Shown: one piece after another, positions 1 to 7,359 of the stretch | Layout of the letters: each line of letters begins with the position of its first letter | Numbering within the stretch: position 1 is the first letter of the stretch | From: Streptomyces sp. NBC_00289 | GTDB taxonomy: Bacteria; Actinomycetota; Actinomycetes; Streptomycetales; Streptomycetaceae | Assembly (NCBI RefSeq): GCF_041435115.1 | Contig: NZ_CP108046.1 | Coordinates: forward strand, 2,046,001 to 2,110,000 | DNA length: 64,000 nt | Reading direction: 5' to 3' | Translations under genes and position numbers: made by a program | Notes under the pieces: model-generated | What the model was told of the DNA's origin: nothing | The model's input: the letters and a program-made list of their open reading frames with translations, nothing else | Databases searched by the model: none

Positions 1-562
1 GGAAGGTGGTGGTCGCCAGCGAGAAGAACGCGTCGGGCATCTCGAACAGTGTCTTGCCCTTGGTCGCGCCGACCAGCAGACCGCGCAGAATGATCAGCAT
101 GGCGAGGGAGACGATGAAGGCGTTCAGCTTGAGCTTCACCACGAGGAAGCCGTTGAACGCGCCGATCGCGCCGCCCACGACGAGGATCGCCAGGAGGGCG
201 AGGGCCACCGGCCATTCGGTGCCCCAGCCGTACTGTGCGGCGGGCAGCGCCAACAGCGCACCGACGGCGGGCGCGATACCGACCACCGACTCCAGGGACA
301 GGTCGATCTTGCCGATGATCAGCACCAGCGCCTCGGCCAGCACCACCATCGCGAGCGCGGCGGAGGAGGCGAGGATGGAGATCAGTGTGCGCTCGGTGAG
401 GAACGAGTCATTGACGACGGCGCCGATCACCATGAGCAGCAACAGCGGTGGGACCAGGGCGAGTTCGCGGGCCCGGTGCAGCAGCACACTCCTGAGGGTC
501 TTGCTGTCGGGCGCTTTGACGGGGATGGATGCGGAGGCCGACGGGGCCTTCGTGTCAGCCAT
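1..562 (-). CDS. Sugar ABC transporter permease (RbsC-type), 3'-truncated by window edge
   Basis: Membrane subunit of a monosaccharide importer of the ribose/galactose class. The visible 187 residues begin MADTKAPSAS, carry a hydrophilic N-terminus, then several hydrophobic segments including a run around VPPLLLLMVIGAVV and the RbsC-like stretch ALVLIIGKIDLSLESVVG. The C-terminal part lies beyond base 1. The start ATG at 562 overlaps the stop of the upstream ATPase gene by 8 bp, so the two are probably translationally coupled. Together with the ATPase and lipoprotein genes it forms one minus-strand operon. The sugar is not readable from sequence; the neighbouring mannosidase and fucosidase suggest a glycan-derived sugar, which is inference. 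Confidence 0.9.
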   Translation of the reverse strand, partial: MADTKAPSASASIPVKAPDSKTLRSVLLHRARELALVPPLLLLMVIGAVVNDSFLTERTLISILASSAALAMVVLAEALVLIIGKIDLSLESVVGIAPAVGALLALPAAQYGWGTEWPVALALLAILVVGGAIGAFNGFLVVKLKLNAFIVSLAMLIILRGLLVGATKGKTLFEMPDAFFSLATTTF

Positions 563-2081
563 GGTCCACTCCTTCGATGGAGGCGATCAGCTCGTGGTCG
601 TTCCAGCCGGCCGGGTACTCGGCCACGACCCGGCCGTGGAAGAGGACGAGGACGCGGTCGCAGCGGCGCAGGTCGTCGAGTTCGTCGGAGACGACCAGGA
701 CGGCGGTGCCGTCCTCGCGGGCGGTGTCCACCCGGGACAGCAGGGACTCCTTGGATTTCACGTCGACGCCGGCGGTGGGGTTGATGAGCACCAGCAGACG
801 CGGGTCCGAGGCGAGGGCGCGGGCCATCACGACCTTCTGGGCGTTGCCCCCGGAGAGGTCGGAGACCGGCTGATCGGGTCCCTCCGCGTGGATGTCCAGC
901 CGCTCGATCAGCTCGGCCGCGAAGGCGCGCTTGCGGGCCGCGCCGACGAACCCGTACCGCCCGAGCCGGCCCAGGACGCTCATGGTGGAGTTGTCGCCGA
1001 TGGACATGCCGAAGACGAGCCCCTGGCCGTGCCGGTCGCGTGGGACGCAGCCGACGCCGGCCTTCAAAGCTCCCTGGACATCGCCGAACGGGAGCTGCTT
1101 GCCCTCGACCTGCGCGGTGCCGGAGCTCGGAGTGTGCAGCCCGGCGAAGGACTCCGCGAGCGCGATCTTCCCACTGCCGCTGGAACCGGCGAGGCCGACG
1201 ACCTCACCGCGGCGGACGCTCAGAGCGATGTCCTGGTAGGTGTCCGAGGTCAGGCCCCGGACATCGAGGACCACGGCTGCGTCGGCCCGCTCCTGCTCCA
1301 CCTGTTCCGCCTGCTCCACCACGGCGTCGGCGGCAGCCGCCTGCTGCTCGGCCAGCGCCTCCCCCGCCATCGCCTCCACCAGGGCCGCCCTGGGCAGTTC
1401 GGCGACGGGCGCGCTCGTGATCCAGCGGGCGTCGCGGAGAACCGTCACCTTCTGGCAGACCTCGTACACCTCCTGAAGGTGGTGCGAGATGAACAGGAAG
1501 GTGACACCCGACTCCTGCAGCGCGCGCATCCTCGCGAAGAGGCGCTCGATCTCGCGGTTGTCGAGCTGGGCGGTGGGTTCGTCCAGGACGATGAAGCGAG
1601 CGCCCTGGCTCAGCGCCCGGGCGATCTCCACCATCTGACGGTCCTCGACCTTGAGGTCGGCGGTGCGGGCGGCGGGGTCGACGTGGATGTCCCAGGTGTC
1701 GAGGACCTCGACGGCCTCCGCCTGGAGCCGGCGCCAGCTGAAGAAGCCGCGCCGGCTGCCGGGCTGACGGTTGAGGAAGAGGTTTTCGGCGACGGTGAGC
1801 TCCGGGACCACCGTGGGCCGCTGGTAGACGCAGGCCACCTTGGTGCGCCAGGCATCACGGTCGGTGAGCGGTGGCGCCGGCTCACCGTCGAAGTGGACGG
1901 TGCCCGCGTCGGGCGCCTGGAGTCCGGTGAGGAGGCTGACGAGGGTGGACTTGCCGGCACCGTTGCGGCCGACGAGGGCGTGGGACTCGCCGGGCAGGAC
2001 GGTGATCCTGCCGTCGGCGAGGGCGGTGGTGGGGCCGTAGCGTTTGACGACCCCACGCGCTTCGACGAGTGGCGTGCTCAT
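555..2081 (-). CDS. Sugar ABC transporter ATP-binding protein (RbsA/MglA-type, two NBDs, second degenerate)
   Basis: A 508-residue tandem ATPase that powers the sugar importer. The N-terminal nucleotide-binding domain has a normal Walker A (GRNGAGKST, residues 38-46), an RbsA-like signature (LKVEDRQMVEIARAL) and Walker B (FIVLDEPTA). The C-terminal domain has a normal LSGGNAQ signature, but its Walker A ends GSGKIA, with Ile in place of Ser/Thr, and its Walker B reads LLVLINPTAGVD, where Asp-Glu is replaced by Ile-Asn. The second site is therefore probably poor at hydrolysis. Start ATG 2081 overlaps the stop of the binding-protein gene by 4 bp (ATGA), and its own stop overlaps the permease start. 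Confidence 0.93.
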   Translation of the reverse strand: MSTPLVEARGVVKRYGPTTALADGRITVLPGESHALVGRNGAGKSTLVSLLTGLQAPDAGTVHFDGEPAPPLTDRDAWRTKVACVYQRPTVVPELTVAENLFLNRQPGSRRGFFSWRRLQAEAVEVLDTWDIHVDPAARTADLKVEDRQMVEIARALSQGARFIVLDEPTAQLDNREIERLFARMRALQESGVTFLFISHHLQEVYEVCQKVTVLRDARWITSAPVAELPRAALVEAMAGEALAEQQAAAADAVVEQAEQVEQERADAAVVLDVRGLTSDTYQDIALSVRRGEVVGLAGSSGSGKIALAESFAGLHTPSSGTAQVEGKQLPFGDVQGALKAGVGCVPRDRHGQGLVFGMSIGDNSTMSVLGRLGRYGFVGAARKRAFAAELIERLDIHAEGPDQPVSDLSGGNAQKVVMARALASDPRLLVLINPTAGVDVKSKESLLSRVDTAREDGTAVLVVSDELDDLRRCDRVLVLFHGRVVAEYPAGWNDHELIASIEGVDHG

Positions 2082-3163
2082 TTGACCGTGTTGCCCCAGA
2101 GCTTGGCGTCGTCGACGTTGTCCTTGGTGACCAGGGGCGCCGGCAGCTGGTCCTCGAGGATGCCGTTGGCCAGCTTGACGATCGTCGAGTCGTGGTCGGT
2201 CGGGCCGGGCTTGAAGGTCTTCCCCTGCATCGCCGCCTTGATGTAGTACATGCCGTACTTGGCGTACGCGTCGGCGGGCTGGGAGACGGTGGCGTCGATC
2301 TCACCCTTGCGGATGGCGTCGAACTCCTGCGGGATGCCGTCGTTGGAGACGATGGTGATGTGGCCCGCCTGGCCGGCCGTCTTCAGCATTCCCTTCGACT
2401 TCAGGGTCTGCAGGGTCGGCGCGAGGTAGACACCGCCGGCCTGCATGTAGATGCCCTTGAGGTCGGGGTTGGCGTTGAGGAGGGTGTCCAGCTTCGATGC
2501 GGCGGTGTCGGACTCCCACTTGGCGGGGATCTCCAGCACCTTCAGCTTCGGGAAGTTCTTCTTCACGCAGGCGCGGAACGCCTCCGAGCGGTCACGGCCG
2601 TTGACCGAGGCGAGGTCGCCCATGATCTGCACGACCTTGCCGGAGGGAATCTGCTTGCCCAGGTACTGACAGGCCTTCTCGCCGTACGCCTCGTTGTCGG
2701 CGCGGACGACCATGGCGACCTTGCCCTTCTCAGGGGCGACGTCCACGGCCACGACCGGCACGCCCTTACGCTCCGCCTGGTCGAGTCCGGCCGCGATGGC
2801 GGCGCTGTCCAGGGGAGCCACGACGAGCCCCTTCACACCCTGGTTGAGCTGGTTGTTGATGTCGGTGATCTGCTGCGAGGGGTCGCTGTTGGAGTTGACC
2901 GTCTTCAGCGCCTCCACGCCCTCGGACTTCGCCATCTTCGGCACGTAGTCGTTGTACGACTGCCAGAACGGCGAGGTCAGCAGGGGCAGGATCACCCCGA
3001 CCTTGCCGCTGCCGCCGCCCGACGCGTCGGCGGCGCCGCTGTGCTTGGTGCTGCCGCACGCCGTGAGGGCGAGGGCGGCCACGCCGGCCGAGGCCGTCGT
3101 GCGCACCGCCCATGAGGTGAGTCGTCTGCTGCGTCGTTCGTTCCGCACCGTGCTGCCGGCCAT
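2078..3163 (-). CDS. Sugar ABC transporter substrate-binding lipoprotein
   Basis: A 361-residue extracytoplasmic receptor of the ribose-binding (Peripla_BP_4) class. A basic N-terminus and hydrophobic segment end in a lipobox (LALTAC, Cys36), followed by a Gly/Ser linker and the fold start KVGVILPLLTSPFWQ. The motif VVAPLDSAAIAAGL and later VVAVDVAP are typical of this family. ATG 3163 is preceded by GAGGAG with an 8-base spacer. It is the first gene of the three-gene minus-strand operon. The upstream region shared with the divergent GntR regulator carries two AGTGGTC-containing sites. A hexose or pentose ligand is expected, but the exact one cannot be read from sequence. Confidence 0.93.
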   Translation of the reverse strand: MAGSTVRNERRSRRLTSWAVRTTASAGVAALALTACGSTKHSGAADASGGGSGKVGVILPLLTSPFWQSYNDYVPKMAKSEGVEALKTVNSNSDPSQQITDINNQLNQGVKGLVVAPLDSAAIAAGLDQAERKGVPVVAVDVAPEKGKVAMVVRADNEAYGEKACQYLGKQIPSGKVVQIMGDLASVNGRDRSEAFRACVKKNFPKLKVLEIPAKWESDTAASKLDTLLNANPDLKGIYMQAGGVYLAPTLQTLKSKGMLKTAGQAGHITIVSNDGIPQEFDAIRKGEIDATVSQPADAYAKYGMYYIKAAMQGKTFKPGPTDHDSTIVKLANGILEDQLPAPLVTKDNVDDAKLWGNTVK

Positions 3164-3210
3164 TTTGTCAGCTCCTCATCGAGCGTGATCGAGCGGTTGC
3201 CCGCATATTT

Positions 3211-3221
3211 ATCAGACCACT
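3211..3221. promoter_or_regulatory. Candidate GntR half operator next to the sugar-transport operon
   Basis: On the minus strand this reads AGTGGTCTGAT. It shares the core AGTGGTC with the full palindrome 60 bp away. It lies about 50 bp upstream of the binding-protein start, where a promoter is expected. Regulation by the adjacent GntR protein is inferred. Confidence 0.4.
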
Positions 3222-3271
3222 TCTGTCGAACAACACCCTTCGACGGCAGAATTTCGCGAATTTGAGCTGTA

Positions 3272-3284
3272 GTGGTCCGACCAC
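3272..3284. promoter_or_regulatory. Candidate FadR-type GntR operator (perfect 6+1+6 palindrome)
   Basis: GTGGTC-C-GACCAC is a perfect inverted repeat with a one-base centre, in the 167-bp gap between the sugar-binding-protein gene and the divergent GntR gene. The core TGGTCCGACCA matches the half-site pattern known for FadR-subfamily regulators (TGGTCNGACCA in E. coli FadR). It lies 47 bp upstream of the regulator's start, so it could serve autoregulation and control of the transport operon. Confidence 0.6.
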
Positions 3285-3330
3285 ATGGCCGGTTAGACTG
3301 CGGCGCACCGGCGACTGAAGGAGTGTGGGC

Positions 3331-4065
3331 GTGGACGAGAACCTGGCGGCCGGGGAGACCCGGGCGGCCCCACCCGCTCCGCAGAAGGGCACGGTGACCC
3401 AGCGCGCCATCGACAGCATCAAGGCACTGATCCGCGACGGCAGCCTCGAACCGGGCCAGCGGCTGCCCACCGAACGCGATCTCGCCGCCGAGCTGGGCAT
3501 CTCCCGCAGCTCGATGCGCGAGGCGATCCGCGCGCTCACGGTGCTGGGTGTACTGGAGGCCCGGCACGGCTCGGGCATCTACGTGACCCAACTCGAGGCC
3601 GGCGACCTGCTGGAGACCTTCGGGGTCGTGGCCGACCTGTCCCGCGGCCCGCGGCTGGTGGAGCTGCTGGAGGTGCGCCGCATCCTGGAGTCGACGGCCA
3701 CCGCGCTGGCCGCGGCCCGGATCACCCCGGACCAGCTGGCCGAGGTGGAGAAGCACCTGACGGCGATGAACGCCACCGACGACCCGGAGGAGATCCTCGC
3801 CCACGACCTGGCCTTCCACCGCGAGATCGCGACGGCGGCCGGCAACGACACCATGGCCGCGATCCTGGACGGTCTCTCCTCGCGCACCTTCCGCGCCCGC
3901 GTCTGGCGCGGCTACCAGGAGGAGGGCGCCTTCGCCCGCACCCGCCGCGAGCACGCCGCGATCCACCGCGCCCTGGTCGCCCACGACCCGGAGGCGGCGC
4001 GGGCGGCGGCGGCCGCGCACGTGGGCGAGGTGGAGGAGTGGCTGCGGGCCCAGCTCGCGTCCTGA
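3331..4065 (+). CDS. GntR-family transcriptional regulator, FadR/FCD subfamily
   Basis: A predicted DNA-binding repressor of 244 residues. Residues about 20-85 form a winged helix-turn-helix with the GntR core (LPTERDLAAELGISRSSMREA and GVLEARHGSGIYV). The remainder is an FCD helical effector domain, with the metal-ligand pattern DLAFHREI and a late histidine in AAAAHVGE. I chose GTG 3331 because GAAGGAG ends 8 bases before it; the in-frame GTG at 3325 is too close to that SD. It is divergent from the sugar ABC operon and convergent with the mannosidase gene (stops about 20 bp apart). It likely senses a sugar or sugar acid. Confidence 0.93.
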   Translation: MDENLAAGETRAAPPAPQKGTVTQRAIDSIKALIRDGSLEPGQRLPTERDLAAELGISRSSMREAIRALTVLGVLEARHGSGIYVTQLEAGDLLETFGVVADLSRGPRLVELLEVRRILESTATALAAARITPDQLAEVEKHLTAMNATDDPEEILAHDLAFHREIATAAGNDTMAAILDGLSSRTFRARVWRGYQEEGAFARTRREHAAIHRALVAHDPEAARAAAAAHVGEVEEWLRAQLAS

Positions 4066-4084
4066 GCCGGACCCGCGACCTCGC

Positions 4085-7000
4085 TCAGGCCCGCTTCAGC
4101 CGCAGCGTCACCAGTTCGAACGGGCGCAGCCGTACGGCGATCCGGTCGCCCTCGGTCCGCGGCGCGGCCGCTTCGGGCAGCGGGCGCTCCAGCAGGTCGG
4201 TGACCGCGGCGCCAGCCACCGCGAAACCGGCGGTGAGCGTGGCGCGGGCCCGGCCGCCGTGGGCCTCGTGGAAGCGGACCACCACGTCACCGCTGCCGTC
4301 GTCGGCCAGTTTGACCGCCGTGACGACGACCGCGTCCTGATCGACCGCGACCAGCGGCGCGACCTCCCCGGCGCCGGTCACCCGCCTCTCCGGCAGATTG
4401 ATCCGCCAGCCCTCCCGCACGGCGTCACCGATGTCCGCGCCGGGCACCAGCGCGTGCCGGAAGCGATGCACGCCCTGGTCGGTCTCGGGGTCGGGAAAGC
4501 GCGGGGCGCGCAGCAGCGAGACCCGGACGGTGGTGGTGGTCCCCCGGTCGCCGTCGGTGCGGACCGCGCGGGTCACGTCGTGGCCGTACGTCGAGTCGTT
4601 GACGACCGCGACGCCCCAGCCCGGTTCGCCCACGTGGACGAAGCGGTGGTTGCACGCCTCGAACTTCGCCGCCTCCCAGGACGTGTTGGTGTGGGTGGGC
4701 CGGTGGAAATGCCCGAACTGCGTCTCGGACGCGTACCGTTCGGCGTGCACGTCGAGCGGGAAGGCGAGCTTCAGGAACTTCTCCGTCTCGTGCCAGTCGA
4801 CCTCCGTGTCCAGCACCAGCCGCCGCTCCCCCGGGGCCAGCGACAGCACCTGGGTGACGCGGGACGCGCCGAAGGACCGGACGATCCGCACCGACGCGCC
4901 GTCCGCACCGGCGACGACCTCGTCCGCGTCGGTGAGGTCGGTGACGGTGTGACGGTAGAACGCGTCGACGTCCCAGGCGTCCCACCTGTTCGGGAGGTCG
5001 GGGTGCAGCTGGAGCAGGTTCGCGGCCCGGCCGGGTGCGAGGGTCTCACGGTCGGCCTCGATGTCGTGGACGGAGACGACCAGGCCCCGGCCGTCGATCT
5101 CGACCCGCAGGACATCGTTGTCCAGGACGTGTCCGCCGTCGGCGCGTGCGCTGTGGGCCGTGCGTCCGCCGGCGCCGGGAGTGCGCGCGCCGCCCGCCGG
5201 AACGCCGTGGCGGGTGTGCGGGGCCGCGTTGAAGACGAGGGGCGTGCGGCCCTCGCCGGCCAGGGCCTGCTGGGCCGCTTCGATGATCCGGTTCAGCTCG
5301 TCGGCGACCTGCCGGTAGGTACGGCGTGCCTCGCGGTGCACCCAGGCGATGGACGAGCCGGGCAGGATGTCGTGGAACTGGTGCAGCAGGACCGTCTTCC
5401 AGATGCGGTCCAACTCCTCGTACGGATAGGGGAATCCCCTGCGTACGGCGGCTGTCGCGGCCCACAGTTCGGCCTCCCGCAGGAGGTGTTCGCTGCGGCG
5501 GTTGCCCTGCTTGGTCTGCGCCTGGCTGGTGAGGGTGGCGCGGTGCAGTTCGAGGTAGAGCTCGCCGACCCAGACGGGTGCGTCGGGGTACTCCGCCTCG
5601 GCCTTCGCGAAGAACTCCCCCGGCGTCTCCCAGACCACGGTGGCCGAGCCGTCCAGGTCGCGCAGCCGGGCGGCCTTGGCGATCATCTCGCGGGTCGTGC
5701 CGCCGCCTCCGTCGCCCCAGCCGGTGGGGGCGAGCGAGTGGCGGGCGGCGCCCTTGTCCTTGAAGTTGCGTGCCGCGTGGGCGATCTCGCCGCCCGTCAT
5801 CGAGCAGGTGTAGGTGTCGACCGGCGGGAAGTGCGTGAAGACGCGGGTGCCGTCGATGCCCTCCCACTGGAAGCTGTGGTGCGGGAACGAGTTCGTCTGC
5901 GACCAGGAGATCTTCTGGGTCAGCAGCCACTTGGAGCCGGCCGCCCGGATGATCTGCGGGAGTCCGGCGGCGAAGCCGAAGGTGTCGGGCAGCCAGGCCT
6001 CGTCGTTCTCGATGCCGAACTCGTCGAGGAAGAACCGCTTCCCGTGCACGAACTGCCGCGCCATCGCCTCCGAGCCCGGCATGTTGGTGTCCGACTCCAC
6101 CCACATGCCGCCGGCCGGCACGAACCGGCCGTCGGCCACCGCCTTCTTCACCCGGGCCCACACCTCGGGCCGGTGTTCCTTCACCCACGCCCACTGCTGG
6201 GCCTGCGACATGGCGAAGACGAAGTCGGGCTCGTCCTCCAGGAGGGCGGTCATGTTGGAGGTCGTGCGGGCCACCTTGCGCACCGTCTCGCGCAGCGGCC
6301 ACAGCCACGCCGAGTCGATGTGCGCGTGCCCGACCGCGCTGACGCGGTGCGCGGAGGCGGCGGCGGGGGCGGCCAGCACCTCCGTCAGCTGCGAACGGGC
6401 CCGCGCCGCCGTACCGTTCACGTCCTGGAGGTCGACGGCGTCGAGCGCCCTGTCGACCGCGCGCAGGATCTCCCACCGCCGCGCCGACTCCGCCGGCAGC
6501 TCGGCCATCAGCTCACCGAGCACCTCCAGGTCCATCACCAGCTGCCACACGGTCTCGTCGAAGACGGCAAGGTCCATCCGCGTCAGGGTGTACTGCGGCT
6601 CGCTGCCGGCGGTCTCCTTCTCGCCGAGTCGCGTGGGCAGGAAGCGGTGGTGGCCGCTGTGGCCGAGGACGACGGGGTTGGACGCGGCCTCGACGTGCAG
6701 CCGTACCTCCTCGCCGCCCTCGGCGGGCGCGCCGATCCGGACCCACTGGTTGCGTGGGTTGATGCCCTTCACCGGGGAGCCGTCGGGCCGGTACACCAGG
6801 CCCTCGCACTGGAAGCCGGCCATGTCCTCGTCGAAGCCGAGATCCAGCAGGGCCTCCACGGCCCTGCCCGCCCACGCGTCGGGAACCCTCCCGGTCACCC
6901 GGAACCAACTGGTGCCCCAGGGCGCGCCCCACCGGGCGCCGACCCCGATCGGCTCGGGTTCCGCCGCCAGTCCCTCGGCGACGGGCACCGGCTCGCCCGG

Positions 7001-7114
7001 CGCGTGCCACACCGCCACCTCCAGCGGCACGGACTCGGGGTACACGGCGGGACGGATGCGCTCGTCGAGGACGCGGCTGAGGCGGGCTTCGACCAGGCTG
7101 CGGTCGTCATGCAT
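4085..7114 (-). CDS. Alpha-mannosidase (glycoside hydrolase family 38)
   Basis: A 1009-residue retaining exo-alpha-mannosidase that should release mannose from oligosaccharides. The GH38 catalytic region shows the zinc-binding start GHAHIDSAWLWPLRET, the conserved WVESDTNMPG stretch, and the nucleophile context LPDTFGFAAGLPQI. A middle helical domain and C-terminal beta domains complete the usual length. No signal peptide is visible, so it is probably cytoplasmic. ATG 7114 has GGAG eight bases upstream; an upstream in-frame ATG at 7147 would add 11 residues but lacks an SD. It neighbours a sugar importer and an exported fucosidase, which suggests stepwise glycan breakdown. Confidence 0.93.
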   Translation of the reverse strand: MHDDRSLVEARLSRVLDERIRPAVYPESVPLEVAVWHAPGEPVPVAEGLAAEPEPIGVGARWGAPWGTSWFRVTGRVPDAWAGRAVEALLDLGFDEDMAGFQCEGLVYRPDGSPVKGINPRNQWVRIGAPAEGGEEVRLHVEAASNPVVLGHSGHHRFLPTRLGEKETAGSEPQYTLTRMDLAVFDETVWQLVMDLEVLGELMAELPAESARRWEILRAVDRALDAVDLQDVNGTAARARSQLTEVLAAPAAASAHRVSAVGHAHIDSAWLWPLRETVRKVARTTSNMTALLEDEPDFVFAMSQAQQWAWVKEHRPEVWARVKKAVADGRFVPAGGMWVESDTNMPGSEAMARQFVHGKRFFLDEFGIENDEAWLPDTFGFAAGLPQIIRAAGSKWLLTQKISWSQTNSFPHHSFQWEGIDGTRVFTHFPPVDTYTCSMTGGEIAHAARNFKDKGAARHSLAPTGWGDGGGGTTREMIAKAARLRDLDGSATVVWETPGEFFAKAEAEYPDAPVWVGELYLELHRATLTSQAQTKQGNRRSEHLLREAELWAATAAVRRGFPYPYEELDRIWKTVLLHQFHDILPGSSIAWVHREARRTYRQVADELNRIIEAAQQALAGEGRTPLVFNAAPHTRHGVPAGGARTPGAGGRTAHSARADGGHVLDNDVLRVEIDGRGLVVSVHDIEADRETLAPGRAANLLQLHPDLPNRWDAWDVDAFYRHTVTDLTDADEVVAGADGASVRIVRSFGASRVTQVLSLAPGERRLVLDTEVDWHETEKFLKLAFPLDVHAERYASETQFGHFHRPTHTNTSWEAAKFEACNHRFVHVGEPGWGVAVVNDSTYGHDVTRAVRTDGDRGTTTTVRVSLLRAPRFPDPETDQGVHRFRHALVPGADIGDAVREGWRINLPERRVTGAGEVAPLVAVDQDAVVVTAVKLADDGSGDVVVRFHEAHGGRARATLTAGFAVAGAAVTDLLERPLPEAAAPRTEGDRIAVRLRPFELVTLRLKRA

Positions 7115-7275
7115 ACGGGGTGCTCCATGGCTGGGTGGGTCGGTCACGCCGGATGGGTGACGGCCGCGGGGGCCGACGAGGTGTAGAGCTCCCCTGCGGC
7201 GGGCGGTTCCAACCGTGCGACACGGACGTGCTGTTCGGGTGCGCGGCCGCGGGCCGGTGACGCCGTGGAGACACC

Positions 7276-7314
7276 GGCACCGGCACGGACGTCAGCCACG
7301 CCCGTGCCGGTGCC
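7276..7314 (-). terminator. GC hairpin between fucosidase and mannosidase genes
   Basis: A perfect 13-bp inverted repeat, GGCACCGGCACGG at 7276-7288 and CCGTGCCGGTGCC at 7302-7314, with a 13-base loop. It sits 46 bases beyond the fucosidase stop and has no U-tract, as is common for Streptomyces terminators. The right arm continues into short GTGCCC iterations to about 7333. Confidence 0.65.
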
Positions 7315-7359
7315 CGTGCCCGTGCCTGTGCCAGTGCGCCGGCTGTCAGCCGCCGACCG

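Noticed and set aside
1840..2246. Plus-strand frames across the sugar transporter genes
   Set aside because: All are antisense to the ATPase and binding-protein genes and have no SD.
4259..7186. Long plus-strand open frame opposite the alpha-mannosidase gene
   Set aside because: Antisense shadow; the minus strand has clear GH38 motifs and SD.
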